Shown: piece after piece, positions 45,501 through 50,399 of the stretch
Position numbering within the stretch: position 1 is the stretch's first letter
Layout: each line of letters begins with the position of its first letter
Source: Owenia fusiformis
Taxonomy: Eukaryota > Annelida > Polychaeta > Sabellida > Oweniidae
Reading direction: 5' to 3'
Length of the DNA stretch: 60,000 bases
Assembly (NCBI GenBank): GCA_903813345.2
Contig: CAIIXF020000007.1
Location: 11,167,730-11,227,729 of the forward strand
Notes under the pieces: model-generated
What the model saw: only the letters and a program-made list of their open reading frames with translations
The model's database searches: none
Told to the model about the DNA's origin: nothing
Translations under genes and position numbers: made by a program

Positions 45501-48475
45501 CATTCTAAGCTTTTCATTAATGGTGTTGACACAGGTATGTTTCAAGTGCAGCATTAGTCAACTTTACATTAAGAGTACAGGTAACATTCACATATACGCT
45601 AGTAAATGTATGTTCTTTTACATATGTAATTTGACTTTGTTTTCAAACTATGAAGATTTTCTGGACTACTTGCCAGGTTTTTATTAGCTGGAAGTACAAT
45701 TCAAATTGATATAATTCTTTCAATAATAATTTCTAGAAGTGCTGTTGCCAAGCTAATGTTCATGGAATCCTCAATCTAAGAAAAAGCATTAACATGATGT
45801 ATTTCAGAGGACTTTTGAATCCTAGTACAATTTATTTGCTAAAAATTGCTCAAATAACTTTTTGTGATACCATTTTACATAAATAAAATGAAGATGGGTG
45901 TAATATTTAATTCAGGCCATAAAATATAAATAATTTATCTTAAAATTATCATCATAGACCTGGATTAGCAAAGACGGGTGCAATATAACATCAAATAATA
46001 ACAATTTCCTAATAGGCTAAAAATAGGCTAAAATGTTATTCCACCTCTGTAAACCTCAAACTGCTTAGATTTGATTTCAGTCAAGGTTGAAGGATAATTA
46101 GGCATTCATAAGCACTAATCAAAAATATATATCAAAATAGGAACCATATTACATTTGTTACAATAAACATAATTTCTAAATCAATTTTAATTGTTAAATG
46201 AACTTTTTAGAACTTTAGCTCAAGCTAAAGTGAATGAACAAATAATGTAATGGAATGAGAAAGTTCATTTAACCCCTGATCTGAGACACAAAGCATAGAC
46301 ATGATGTATTTCAGAGTACTTTTGAATCCTAGTTCGCTTAATTTGGTCATTTGCCGTTAAATGAAGATATGTGCAATTTAATTCAGGCCATAAAGTAAAG
46401 AGAGTCTCTCTAAAAACTGACACCATAGATCTTGATCAGCAGATTGCATAACAAATGTTTGACATAGAATCAAAATGATATGCCTGCACCAAAAACCTCC
46501 TTCTGTGGTGGATTGCTAGTACCTCAAGCTATAAACACTCAATATGAAATTAACATGCCCTATGGACATGTCAGAAAACATTTACCTATTAATTGAATTA
46601 AAACAGAGAGGATCATGGTTGCTGTATTGTCCTCTTGTGTCTTCAGGACTGGATGTTGATGGGATATACAGGGTTAGTGGCAATTTAGCGCAGGTCCAGA
46701 AGTTGCGATTTCATATAGATCAAAGTAAGTAAATCAAGCATAACAGTTCTTGAAAACACTTTAAATTAAAAGGACATTAAATTTGAAAAAAATCAATTAT
46801 GTTTAATTCAATTTTGGAGAATAATATTTGGGGTGTATTAACTATATTTTGGGGAAAAAGTGATACCCATTTTTAAGACAGACATCTTATGTGTTCATTT
46901 TATCTCTTCCAAAAGTTTCGCCATGCAAATTAATAAATCTATGATTGTATTCAACCACAAATTAATGCCCCAACACCCGCAATATTTGAGAATTTTAGAG
47001 AAACGGCTACACTTAGAATGACTCTTACTGAAGTTGTTGATTTACATCATCATCAACTTCAGTTAAAGTCATTCTAAGTGAAGCCATTTTCTTAAAAATT
47101 CTCAAATATCGCAGTTGTTTGATAGGAGCATGTATTTGTGGTTATTTTTCATTGTAGCTTTATTAATTTGCAAGGCTAAACATTTGGAATCCAGATTCTA
47201 CTTAGTTTAGCTGAAATCGGAAGTTTATTGAAAACGAAAGTATTTTGGTAACCATCTTGAATGAACCTAACTGCAGTTTGAGTCATTCAGCTGTGGAACA
47301 GTGTTTACAGGTATGACATTTTGCTCATCACCACAATATTTTCTTCATCATCATCATCATTTGAATATTTCAGATGATGAGTATGATTTGATGGAGGTGG
47401 AGCCTGACATCCATGTTTTGACTGGAGCCCTCAAGTTGTTCTTCAGGGAGCTGAAGGAGCCTTTGTTTCCATATAACTTCTATGATAAATTTGTCACAGC
47501 CATAAGTAAGTGTATATATTCTGAATCTATTAAATTTTTGATCATTTTGGGGGGAAGGGAATGTGCTATCTGTAAATAGAATGCATAGGCTGAATAAAGA
47601 TGTATATAGGCTAGGAGAAGTTTTTTTGAGATTTGATTCCTGCTCAATTCAAATTTAGTCGCAGATTGATGTTATGCATTCGCTGGTTGATCTCATAACA
47701 AATGGCAGGTAGTGACATTTTGCATGTTAATGCTTTGTCTTTGTTCTAGTTACCTTTGTTAAAAAACAAATGACTCAACCACATATTTAATCTGTGTTTA
47801 ACCTGTCATTTTCAGAAATGCCAGAGTGTGCTCAGAAGTTACGCATCATCAAGGATTTAATTAAAGTATTACCTAAATGTAACCATGACACTATTAAGGT
47901 ATTCTTCCAACATCTGAACAAGTAAGTACTGCAATTGTAGGACAAATTAGTCTGTTTAACCTTAAGTGAAAAGTTCTCCCCCAAAAAGGGTAGAGAGAAA
48001 TGATCAAATCTAAATTCAAAACAACTTTTTTAGATGATATTTTCAGAAAATGTAAATATCCACTGAAAAGAAATAGCAAAAGACACAAAACATTACTTCG
48101 TGGGTCATACAGGGGCTGGCAAAGGGGATCAAAAGATTAGGCTAAACGTATTTAAAAACAAAAAAATATAAATGAAACAGTTCTAGATTCATAATGGCAA
48201 TGGCTTATGCCTACGCTTCAATATTTTCAAATTATAAATCAAATATTGCTGAAATTCTGAATTCATGTGACAATGCTTCATGCCATTACTTTTTTATTTA
48301 CAGGGTGATATTGTCAAGTGCTCAGAATCGTATGCAGACTCAGAACATTGCTATAGTGTTTGGGCCTACGTTACTCATGCCTGAGACAGATACGGGAAAC
48401 TTGGCAGTCAGTATGGTTTACCAGAACCAGTTGGTAGAGTTTATTTTATTGGAATATAACAACATCTTCACGTGA
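10207..48475 (+). CDS. ARHGAP12/27-like: SH3-WW-PH-RhoGAP protein of the ARHGAP9/12/15/27 family (whole gene, 23 coding exons found)
   Basis: A Rho-family GTPase-activating protein assembled from exons whose phases all match and whose borders are GT/AG. The product is 1044 aa with one copy of the duplicated exon or 1073 aa with both. Domain order is SH3 (11-69), basic/proline-rich linker, two YANL(E/Q)DI tyrosine motifs, WW (W227/W250), a degenerate WW running into a second good WW (W306/W328), a Ser-rich linker, PH, a Lys-rich linker and C-terminal RhoGAP. The arginine finger is the Arg in GIYRVSGN. The conserved FFREL..PL and QNIAIVFGPTLL blocks are present. Family members act on Rac1/Cdc42-type GTPases at membranes and in endocytosis; the substrate here is inferred. 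The gene is enlarged by mobile elements and hosts an antisense sulfotransferase gene. An acceptor-like TTTGTGTTTAG at 10183-10193 may mean a 5' untranslated exon lies upstream. Confidence 0.93.
12211..13124. mobile_element. DNA transposon remnant with CAGTGTTCG ends and 5-bp TSD
   Basis: It starts CAGTGTTCGCGTTGACGCC and ends AGCACGAACACTG, flanked by TACTC at 12206-12210 and 13125-13129. The interior contains GGGACGCAAAAA and CTGGGACTCAGAAATTTT near the ends. No transposase is seen. It shares terminal organisation and the 5-bp duplication with the element at 21077-22221. hAT-type elements with 5-bp duplications are one possible home. Confidence 0.7.
14207..14335. repeat. Degenerate tandem array of (G)TAAGGAATTTGA units
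   Basis: Four irregular units of about 35-40 bp each contain a GGGAGT- or GGGGT-like start followed by (A)GGAATTTGA or GGGAATTTTTGA. Intronic, no coding role seen. Confidence 0.45.
15309..15560 (+). pseudogene. C-terminal fragment of a Tc1/mariner-type transposase
   Basis: The frame encodes HPPYTQDLAPNDFYYLYAEL and then LRGNKF, matching the HPPYSPDLAPxDxxLF..LRG.KF signature of mariner transposases, where the Asp after DLAP(N) is the last catalytic acid. A WMKRHKTYKKCIARYGHYV tail follows. The other catalytic acids and the DNA-binding part are absent. The 3' half of the fragment lies in one inverted arm, so its complement occurs at 15171-15300. Non-functional. Confidence 0.8.
15753..17232. 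mobile_element. Pearl/Helentron-like element, copy A (about 1.5 kb), inserted in the mariner element
   Basis: The 5' end is a palindrome (TGTCACCAC paired with GTGGTGACA over a short loop). A G-rich block follows (GGCGTCCGGCGG, GGTTGG repeats), then about nine tandem units, and a 3' end GGTGGTGACATTTTGTCATG with a small TGACA/TGTCA hairpin finishing TTAATGCCTTG. Each 126-180-bp unit runs CTTGCTTCAAATTGAC, CAAAATCATCTACATGTTCT, GATTTGACATTTGACCTTCA, CTCAAGGTCAAAA. There is no ORF. Insertion into the mariner arm left the flanks TTGTTG / TTTCGG with at most a 4-bp duplication. Other copies are at 28976, 41391 and 49308. Confidence 0.8.
17744..17872. repeat. 57-bp tandem duplication, two copies plus a stub
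   Basis: TTGGATTGTTTTGAAAATTG followed by AAATATGGGTTTTATATG(C/A)CATTTA occurs at 17744 and again at 17801. A third partial TTTGGATTGTTT follows. Confidence 0.8.
18135..18243 (+). CDS. ARHGAP12/27-like: RhoGAP exon 2: second YANL motif
   Basis: Acceptor TATTATAG, donor G|GTAAGT, phase 0 in and phase 1 out. It encodes EYANLQDIQESIKAK, a repeat of the YANLEDI motif at the end of exon 1, then a proline-rich PPSLPALPKPGQKP stretch that could bind SH3 domains. Confidence 0.88.
18717..18835 (+). CDS. ARHGAP12/27-like: RhoGAP exon 3: first WW domain
   Basis: Acceptor CTTCAG, donor AAG|GTATAT, phase 1 in and 0 out. The exon is one WW domain (W227, aromatic FYYN block, W250, closing KPPR). WW domains bind proline-rich ligands. 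A basic KKRESPK tail ends the exon. Confidence 0.92.
19874..19999 (+). CDS. ARHGAP12/27-like: RhoGAP exon 4: proline-rich linker and degenerate WW start
   Basis: Acceptor TTTCCAG, donor AAG|GTGGGC, phase 0 in and out. It encodes RAPQPPTSPK, then a WW-like strand set with QTYFFN but Tyr where the first Trp would be. Its second Trp would be the first residue of exon 5, so this WW overlaps the next. Confidence 0.87.
20071..20157. repeat. 87-bp foldback hairpin
   Basis: GTCCATTCTTGA...GCTTTGATAAT and TTCTTTATCGAGTCG pair with the following CGAGATAAAGAA, ATTATCAAAGC and TCAAGAATGGAC. The arms are about 40 bp with few mismatches and a very short loop. Typical MITE-like foldback in an intron. Confidence 0.8.
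20650..20730 (+). CDS. ARHGAP12/27-like: RhoGAP exon 5: second full WW domain
   Basis: Acceptor TTTCCAG, donor GAG|GTAAGA, phase 0 in and out. It begins at W306 and includes GRTYFYKENSPESAW (W328) and the closing LPE, matching the last WW of ARHGAP12/27-type proteins. Confidence 0.9.
21077..22221. mobile_element. DNA transposon remnant with CAGGGCTTGCATTAAC ends and 5-bp TSD, carrying a nested hAT
   Basis: The left end CAGGGCTTGCATTAACGG and the right end CCTAATGCAAGCGCTG are inverted repeats flanked by TAAAG (21072-21076 and 22222-22226). Like the element at 12211, it has GGACGCAAAAAT near the left and GCGTCC(T/C)(T/G)GGGACTCA near the right end. After removing the nested insertion and one target copy it is about 519 bp, with no ORF. 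Confidence 0.75.
21496..22113. mobile_element. 618-bp hAT-type non-autonomous element, 8-bp TSD
   Basis: The ends TAGGGCTGGCACGGAACGG and CCGTTCCATGCCAGCCCTA are near-perfect inverted repeats. The target duplication CTCAAAAC is seen at 21488-21495 and 22114-22121, the 8-bp size typical of hAT transposons. Many TTCCGA/TCGGAA motifs lie near the termini. No transposase. It sits inside the element at 21077-22221 and is therefore younger. Confidence 0.88.
22798..23085 (+). pseudogene. N-terminal fragment resembling Crypton/KIAA1958-type tyrosine-recombinase genes
   Basis: A 95-codon frame contains RFKNVEDEDIISLLESKDSQ followed by NTKKNLKLC and ADVDNFLKYNMNV. This pattern (acidic ED.I..LLE, then KDS.NTKK, then ELD.FL) is, from memory, that of the N-terminal part of tyrosine-recombinase-derived proteins related to Cryptons. 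The frame stops before any recombinase core, so it is at most a broken copy. The preceding GATTGGTCAACGAG and CCGCGCAATGC look like non-coding element sequence. Confidence 0.4.
23110..23236. repeat. 127-bp foldback hairpin
   Basis: The left arm contains AGACCTCTCC, AACTGTCAAAA and CTCGACTGTAAACC. The right arm has the complements GGTTTACAGTCTCG, TTTTGACAGT and GGAGAGGTCA. The arms are about 58 bp. It ends 28 bp before the stop codon of the antisense sulfotransferase gene, so it could lie in that gene's 3' UTR. Confidence 0.82.
23265..24392 (-). CDS. Uronyl 2-sulfotransferase / heparan sulfate 2-O-sulfotransferase family protein
   Basis: An intronless 375-aa ORF with a type II membrane topology. 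A short cytoplasmic start is followed by a hydrophobic segment at about residues 9-31 (FYILGICTLAAQTLIYF), a lumenal stem, and a sulfotransferase domain from about residue 120. YNRLPKCGSTTM is the 5'-phosphosulfate-binding loop for PAPS and MIRDPVDQAVSMFYY the 3'-phosphate-binding motif. WFCGN...C and NYTFVGLTEYFDES match conserved parts of UST/HS2ST enzymes. Such enzymes transfer sulfate from PAPS to the 2-O position of uronic acids in glycosaminoglycans in the Golgi. Several N-x-S/T sites fit a secretory route. It lies antisense within the intron between RhoGAP exons 5 and 6. Lack of introns suggests a retrocopy or an intronless lineage. UST and HS2ST are not separated with certainty. Confidence 0.9.
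   Translation of the reverse strand: MRTSANRTYLQFYILGICTLAAQTLIYFHYFTSTNNLGHQTTSQKDTISLFHTLTMKEHFSDWNDDLDEIKATHANDPNSIENFNNIMISMSRQNMSNGDINDSIKNMTIKPFPKFKKDPFKLIYNRLPKCGSTTMLLLITLLQEKNHFIYQTSGAYHNYTFSETKEFEFVHQITTIRKPVVFDKHTYFVDFSKYGLPMPLYMNMIRDPVDQAVSMFYYNRRHSVNMQTRYTAEELNMTLEECIDQHSDDLTHCDITHDMYTLWFCGNSDECSNNRTYAMQRARMNIEKNYTFVGLTEYFDESIIMIEKVIPRFFKGAAPLYQQHKKTMMKSKRTNKIQPSEHTKVFMKFKLSDAYEIYNFAKQRFFHAKMKMNL
24393..26380. other. Rest of the intron between RhoGAP exons 5 and 6
   Basis: AT-rich sequence upstream of the sulfotransferase start. A fragment at about 25765-25960 begins GGACGTAGCCAGGGAGTGCG and resembles the repeat start near 717. No promoter element of the sulfotransferase gene could be singled out. 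Confidence 0.4.
26381..26506 (+). CDS. ARHGAP12/27-like: RhoGAP exon 6: linker
   Basis: Acceptor TTGTGTTCAG, donor GAG|GTGAGT, phase 0 in and out. It encodes a polar linker (VDHQRSDSLDSS, KRKNN, ERDSRVKSFMPPE). No domain. Confidence 0.83.
27565..27666 (+). CDS. ARHGAP12/27-like: RhoGAP exon 7: linker
   Basis: Acceptor TTATTTGCAG, donor AGC|GTAAGT, phase 0 in and out. It encodes TLRNVSSFLSPNKSPSR, two SP sites, and NYVDLPFDN with a tyrosine in an acidic/hydrophobic setting. Confidence 0.83.
28322..28378 (+). CDS. ARHGAP12/27-like: RhoGAP exon 8: 57-nt exon with a basophilic kinase / 14-3-3-like site
   Basis: Acceptor TTGCTTTTTTAG, donor GCT|GTGAGT, phase 0 in and out, 19 codons. It encodes KPRAFRRQSSLPNLLAYQA. 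RRQS fits a PKA-type site and RQSSLP fits the RxxSxP form bound by 14-3-3. Because it is short and in phase it could be a cassette exon; the sequence alone cannot show whether it is skipped. Confidence 0.75.
28976..29138. mobile_element. Pearl/Helentron-like element, short copy B without the array
   Basis: It starts TATGTCACCACC and contains GTGACATATTATGGTC-like sequence and GGCATCTGTAACAAA, and ends GTGGTGACATTTTGG and TTTTAATGCC. The tandem core is missing. Diverged relative of the copies at 15753, 41391 and 49308. Confidence 0.65.
29186..30121. mobile_element. Second pearl-like family: GTACC palindrome plus five 162-bp tandem units
   Basis: It opens with the small palindrome GTACCTAATAAAGGTAC, then ATATTGTCGTCAGC and a very G-rich block. 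Five tandem units start CTTGTCTACAGGTTTCCAG at 29273, 29435, 29597, 29757 and 29919, with periods of 160-162 bp. It closes with TAGGTACGATATTGTTCACG and finishes TGTGCCTTG followed by T. The plan and the GCCTTG|T end match the TGTCACCACC family although the interior is unrelated. No ORF. A palindrome-only relative lies at about 53778. Confidence 0.75.
30236..30340 (+). CDS. ARHGAP12/27-like: RhoGAP exon 9: linker
   Basis: Acceptor ATATTTCCAG, donor GAG|GTGAGC, phase 0 in and out. It encodes GNRLALHSINEDNQDKTS, then SPFIDKPFSPVE with two SP sites. No domain. Confidence 0.83.
30723..30779. repeat. 19-bp tandem repeat, three copies
   Basis: GTCAATCGAAGTGATTCAA occurs three times head to tail; the middle copy has one substitution (ATTG for ATCG). 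Confidence 0.9.
30953..31368. mobile_element. 416-bp foldback element with about 200-bp inverted arms
   Basis: The left arm has AGTCCTAACTTCG, AATTTTTGACCTA, TTTTTCTTCAAAC and TTTGGTCCCCAGCT. The right arm has their complements in reverse order, with AGCTGGGGACCAAA next to the centre. The right arm carries a short extra stretch. Non-coding; no target duplication identified. Confidence 0.82.
31462..31878 (+). CDS. ARHGAP12/27-like: RhoGAP exon 10: long Ser/Asn/Gln-rich linker
   Basis: Acceptor GTTTTCTTACAG, donor ATG|GTATGT, phase 0 in and out, 139 codons. It begins PCSSDSDSTRGKESVSSISS. A basic/proline part (TPYKRHAPPIPQVPKD) and a repeated QSQKEAD/QSQNEAD motif follow. Predicted disordered linker before the PH domain. 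Confidence 0.85.
32864..32950 (+). CDS. ARHGAP12/27-like: RhoGAP exon 11, copy 1: 29 codons before the PH domain
   Basis: Acceptor AATTTACAG, donor CAG|GTGACT, phase 0 in and out. It encodes EDELFESLLQFQAIRMDDQR, then CDMPLSPNQ. A near-identical exon lies at 40223-40309 with Glu1 changed to Asp. Both are multiples of three, so either or both could be spliced in. Confidence 0.88.
33165..33520. repeat. Intronic minisatellite, about 115-bp unit, three copies
   Basis: Units contain GCTGTTGATGTCATCCGCGT, TTTTGATGTCA, ATATCTGT and AATGCATGTACTCTAG. The array continues after the LINE (37515-37720). A related, longer array occurs in the second duplication copy at 40505-41370. Confidence 0.8.
33778..33862. 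repeat. CATT/CACTC microsatellite in the LINE 3' UTR
   Basis: CATCCATTCATTCATTCATT, then CACTCACCC repeats. On the element's own strand this is an AATG/GAGTG-rich run between the stop codon and the poly-A tail. Confidence 0.8.
33915..37514 (-). CDS. LINE ORF2: endonuclease (partial) - reverse transcriptase - zinc-knuckle protein
   Basis: A 1199-aa open frame without stops. Residues about 1-215 are the C-terminal part of an apurinic-type endonuclease: INANIEN, NIYAPND, AGDFNC, RLDYWLV and SPDHRA are visible, but the first catalytic strand is missing. The reverse transcriptase follows: GIITLIPKGKKD, NWRPLTLLN, DQTGYVKDRYMG, LDFRKAYDSLEW, GVRQGDPMSGIFF, and QYADDMTLLL with the catalytic YADD. 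Near the C-terminus CPNCNMRHTIKHMLLEC gives a Cys/His cluster. This pattern fits the L1/Tx1 group. The apparent start codon lies in the flanking target duplication, so the true ORF began further 5' and the N-terminus has been lost. Target-primed reverse transcription would not be expected from this copy. Confidence 0.93.
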   Translation of the reverse strand: MQETYSDKNVEKAWKNEWNGNIAFSHGTKHSKGVIIAFNKKLDINITNVKSDVNGRYILINANIENDSYCFLNIYAPNDTNQQVQFFRNIGEILQQDESENIMIAGDFNCALKQDDKKGGRLVNDKLNVIKQIQEIMDQQNVIDVWREQHEGEQRFTWHDAGCKIHCRLDYWLVSRHMCETTETEINTAPSPDHRAATLVYRTKTWKKKGPGFWKINNTLLNEKEFITQIHEAITEAKEGCKEIEDCRVKWDFTKMKIREKCIKYSKQKAKERRNEEKETLREADETQKLIDTNPTKENIEKMRRIKLKIEIIQKHKIKGQIIRSRAQWNEEGEKSTRYFFNLEKHNNQNKVLSKIVKDGGAEVVNSKDILKEEVKFYKDLYSSKETTEENLNECPFFENVNIPKLNDKDKLECEKLIGEEECFKVVKLLKKNKTPGMDGLSNEFYLVFWNDIKEGLISCLNKALEQGELSVTQKRGIITLIPKGKKDRSKLENWRPLTLLNGDYKILTKIMANRLRDILPKIVNSDQTGYVKDRYMGSNVRLIKDIMDWTFENKKPGLCMFLDFRKAYDSLEWSFIKRTLKIFNFGDQFLKFFETLYKNCESCILNNGEASEFFKPTRGVRQGDPMSGIFFILVMEIIGHAIRSNYKIKGIQVDKSLGEVKLTQYADDMTLLLENKESAKEVIKVMESFEKYSGLKLNKSKSEILWIGSNRNCEENVEQIESTKQATSLGYCFSYDKTITDEINIKQKIEKMKTKLNIWNSRLLTLQGRIQIAKQLGISQLTYIASIDRIEQKYIDMIDNILFNFIWQGKPAKIKRKTIIGALEQGGLRMVQFKTMIKSLRIAWIKRLGSDEEANWKTIPMKILNKSGGKLIFKSNYETNKLNLDGLPVFYKEMLDYFNEIYNTPEEINIAEIKEEIIWNNKNIVIENKSLYIKSWNINGINKLKNLLDSEGHFYTIERLSEKYNFIPKVMDFNSIISAIPRTWKRKLNQFNADNNNNEIINKAKRSINLNSKEAHKILNKREFEKNAGITKLEETFNEEQIKDIFLLPRKVVDETRLWIFQYKVLHNILICNEKLQKMNIKESNKCPNCNMRHTIKHMLLECEKNNEIWTRFSTYMEKAGYKIKITENDILYGHKPKDDGYIIFNAAILIMKHTLYTSFLENLEPSYYQFIEHFKLYVETKNVNKNEVWSNFYNKMF
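38102..40151. mobile_element. 2050-bp hAT-type element, 8-bp TSD, no transposase
   Basis: The ends TAGTGTTGTCGCGA and TCGCGACAACACTA are perfect 14-bp inverted repeats. The target duplication CTATGAAC is at 38094-38101 and 40152-40159. Internally, 38460-38580 is inverted against about 39970-40100 (for example AAATACATCCTAAA and TTTAGGATGTATTT), and TAATGGAGCGCT near 38850 against AGCGCTCCATTA near 39095. No long reading frame with transposase features. Present only in duplication copy 2. Confidence 0.9.
40223..40309 (+). CDS. ARHGAP12/27-like: RhoGAP exon 11, copy 2 (duplicate exon)
   Basis: Acceptor AATTTACAG, donor CAG|GTGACT, phase 0 in and out. It encodes the same 29 residues as 32864-32950 except Asp for Glu at the first position, with near-identical splice sites. 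Inclusion of both would lengthen the pre-PH linker by 29 residues. Alternative use cannot be decided from genomic sequence. Confidence 0.82.
40505..41370. repeat. Intronic minisatellite, about 115-bp unit, seven or more copies
   Basis: Units follow the order GCTGGTGATGTCATG, GCTTTGATGATGACATA, GTTTTGATGATGTCATATAT, TATCTGG, CTGATATACATGTACTCTAG. Each contains several TGATGTCAT/TGATGACAT half-palindromes. Homologous to 33165-33520 but expanded. Confidence 0.85.
41391..41933. mobile_element. Pearl/Helentron-like element, copy C (about 0.54 kb)
   Basis: It starts TGTGTCACCACC and carries the GTGGTGACATATTGTTATGG start sequence. A few degenerate tandem units follow (TTTGACCTTCAATG, CTCAAGGTCAAAA), and it ends GGTGGTGACATTTTGTCATG and AATGCCTTG followed by T. 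Inserted at the end of the minisatellite in duplication copy 2 and absent from copy 1. Confidence 0.8.
42950..43011 (+). CDS. ARHGAP12/27-like: RhoGAP exon 12: start of the PH domain
   Basis: Acceptor CTAATTTCAG, donor AA|GTAAGT, phase 0 in and 2 out. It encodes GNLNRTKILEHGKRVK, the first strand of a pleckstrin-homology domain. Confidence 0.87.
43290..43368 (+). CDS. ARHGAP12/27-like: RhoGAP exon 13: PH domain
   Basis: Acceptor GTGTTTCAG, donor GGG|GTAAGT, phase 2 in and 0 out. KKSWNSSYVVLNGSSLVFFK is the typical K.W...Y.VL.G..L.FF. core of PH domains, expected to contact phosphoinositides or proteins at membranes. Confidence 0.9.
43567..43653 (+). CDS. ARHGAP12/27-like: RhoGAP exon 14: PH domain, middle
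   Basis: Acceptor TATTTCCAG, donor CAA|GTAAGT, phase 0 in and out. It encodes LNLVNAKVEWSSKDKSSRKH, then VIQ. Confidence 0.88.
43904..44002 (+). CDS. ARHGAP12/27-like: RhoGAP exon 15: PH domain, C-terminal helix
   Basis: Acceptor CTCTTTAAAG, donor CTG|GTAAGT, phase 0 in and out. TQYLLQTDDP followed by IHDWYITICYAISHL gives the PH C-terminal helix with its conserved Trp. Confidence 0.88.
44284..44461 (+). CDS. ARHGAP12/27-like: RhoGAP exon 16: charged Lys/Asp linker
   Basis: Acceptor TGTTTTTAG, donor G|GTGAGA, phase 0 in and 1 out. It ends in a highly charged KFKRKASKKDRERDKVKDD run between the PH and RhoGAP domains. Confidence 0.86.
44815..44967 (+). CDS. ARHGAP12/27-like: RhoGAP exon 17: linker into RhoGAP
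   Basis: Acceptor TAATTATAG, donor G|GTACAC, phase 1 in and out. RIRDRLLNWIMRRPSVEQL corresponds to the conserved L..FL.RRPT...L segment that precedes RhoGAP in this family. Confidence 0.88.
45382..45480 (+). CDS. ARHGAP12/27-like: RhoGAP exon 18: start of the RhoGAP domain
   Basis: Acceptor CTGTTTTCAG, donor G|GTATGC, phase 1 in and out. GVFGSHLSHLCEKEKNTVP followed by FVTKCMAAIEQM matches the first helices of RhoGAP. Confidence 0.92.
46647..46724 (+). CDS. ARHGAP12/27-like: RhoGAP exon 19: arginine finger
   Basis: Acceptor GTGTCTTCAG, donor A|GTAAGT, phase 1 in and out. GLDVDGIYRVSGN contains the catalytic arginine finger that stabilises GTP hydrolysis, so GAP activity appears intact. Confidence 0.95.
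46916..47180. mobile_element. 265-bp foldback element with about 125-bp arms
   Basis: Outer pairs GCAAATTAATAAA / TTTATTAATTTGC and inner pairs ACTTAGAATGACT / AGTCATTCTAAGT plus ACTGAAGTTG / CAACTTCAGT flank a short loop (TTGATTTACATCATCAT). It lies between RhoGAP exons 19 and 20. No target duplication identified. Confidence 0.85.
47374..47505 (+). CDS. ARHGAP12/27-like: RhoGAP exon 20: RhoGAP core
   Basis: Acceptor AATATTTCAG, donor A|GTAAGT, phase 1 in and out. DIHVLTGALKLFFRELKEPL is the hallmark GTPase-contact block of RhoGAP domains. Confidence 0.94.
47707..47744. repeat. Solo 3' end of the pearl-like element family
   Basis: GTAGTGACATTTTGCATGTTAATGC followed by TTTG resembles the 3' terminus of copies A, C and D, without the rest of the element. 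Confidence 0.5.
47816..47921 (+). CDS. ARHGAP12/27-like: RhoGAP exon 21: RhoGAP core
   Basis: Acceptor GTCATTTTCAG, donor AA|GTAAGT, phase 1 in and 2 out. KMPECAQKLRIIKDLIKVLP followed by FFQHLNK matches the R...I..LI..LP..N...LK.LF.HL block. Confidence 0.93.
48304..48475 (+). CDS. ARHGAP12/27-like: RhoGAP exon 22: end of the RhoGAP domain, stop codon
   Basis: Acceptor TTTATTTACAG, phase 2 in, TGA stop at 48473-48475. QNIAIVFGPTLLMP holds the conserved Asn of the RhoGAP active site. The protein ends just after the domain, as in vertebrate ARHGAP12/27. Confidence 0.93.
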
Positions 48476-49307
48476 CATGAAGCTTATACTGGACTAAAAT
48501 ATTTTGAATTAATCAGCAATTTCCCACATCGGTCCAATTTAATGTGCAACATAAGAGTCAGCCCAGAAGCCTGGACCCAAATGATCAGGTCCATCTGATT
48601 TGTCAGTGTTGGAAAATAGCATGGTAATTGATTCGTTATTCAAGTCGTAATACAGAATACATATCCAATGATCCAGTGCAAAATTGAAGCGGATAAGACT
48701 GGGTGAAAGTCCAGGATGTAGAACTGATTAGTAGGACTCATCTGCACACACCCATGGAAGGAGATATCCACAGCCATCTTTTAGCGCAGTTGCCTGATCA
48801 GTTATGATGGTCTTGACTCATTGGTTAGCTGTTTTTTAGTCAACCAATAGCCCAACCCATGATCTAAGGAATATTAGCCCAGTCTTTATCTGACCATATT
48901 ATGGGCAACACATCTACCCAATTTAACTAACTCCAGTGAATGTGATTCCTCATCTTCCAGAAACACTTCCTGTGTTCTATAAGAGTTATAACATTCACAA
49001 CTCTACTGACCATGTGTTCCTATACATATTCTGAGTACCATATATCAAGAGCATCATACAGATTTCTGTCCAATACAAATTAGTAAATTTTAGCAAAACA
49101 ATGGAGTCGATTTACTTCACAATTCTTCATGGAAAAAATCAGTTAATTTAAACTTAACCAGTGCTCAAATGTTTGGATCATTTTCATCTTACTAAATAGT
49201 AGCATCTTATTCTAATGCATTCCTTTTAATTACTAATAACCTGAACAAAGTCATAATCTTATTTTCTCTTACACTATGTAGTGTCTAATGCAACCTTTAT
49301 AGCCTTA

Positions 49308-50399
49308 TTATGTCACCACCACAAGTGGTGACATATTGTTATGGTCTCCGTTTTTTTGCGACGGCGGTTGGAGGTTGGCGTCCGGCGGTTGGCGTCCGGC
49401 GGTTGGAGGTTGGCGTCCGGCGGTTGGAGGTTGGCGTCCGGCGTCTGTAACAATTTCTTACAACTTCCTATAACTTAACAAATACTGTTTAGACTGACTT
49501 CAATTTTTTTCTAAATCATCTACATGTTCTCAGAAGTTCAAATCTCACTTTAGATTTGACATTTGACCTTCAATGACCTTCTCAAGGTCAAAAAGGTCTT
49601 TTTTCAACTTGCTTCACATTGACTAAATTTTTTTTCAAAATCATCTACATGTTCTCAGAAATTCAAATCTGACTTTAGATTTGACATTTGACCTTCAAAT
49701 CTGACTTTAGATTTGACATTTGACCTTCAATGACCTTCTCAAGGTCAAAAAAGGTCAAAAAGGTCTGTTTTCAACTTGCTTCAAATTGACTAAATTTTTT
49801 TTTCAAAATCATCTACGTGTTCTCAGAAATTCAAATCTGACTTAAGATTTGACTTAAGATTTAACATTTGACCTTCAATGACCTTCTCAAGGTAAAAAAA
49901 GGTCAAAAAGGTCTGTTTTCAACTTGCTTCAAATTGACTAAATTTTTTTTTCAAAATCATCTACATGTTCTCAGAAATTCAAATCTGACTTTAAATTTGA
50001 CATTTGACCTTCAATGACCTTCTCAATGTCAAAAAGGTCATAAAGGTATTTTTTCATCTTGCTTCAAATTGACTAAATTTTTTTTTCAAAATCATCTACA
50101 TGTTCTCAGAAATTCAAATATGACTTTAGATTTGACTTTAGATTTGACATTTGACCTTCAATGACCTTATCAAGGTCAAAAAAGGTCAAAAAGGTCTTTT
50201 TTCAACTTGCTTCAAATTGACTAATTTTTTTTTCAAAATCATCTACATGTTCTCAGAAATTCAAATCTGACTTTAGATTTGACATTTGACCTTTAATGAC
50301 CTTCTCAAGGTCAAAAAAGGTCAAAAAGGTCTGTTTTCAACTTGCTTTAAATTGACCAAATTGTTTTAGGTGGTGACATTTTGTCATGTTAATGCCTTG
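49308..50399. mobile_element. Pearl/Helentron-like element, copy D (about 1.09 kb)
   Basis: It starts TTATGTCACCACC with the same 5' palindrome. Its G-rich block has an 18-bp tandem GGCGTCCGGCGGTTGG(AGGTT) expansion at 49361-49443. About six array units with TTTGACCTTCAATGACCTT and CTCAAGGTCAAAA follow, and it ends GGTGGTGACATTTTGTCATG and AATGCCTTG followed by T. It lies 0.8 kb past the RhoGAP stop codon. Confidence 0.85.
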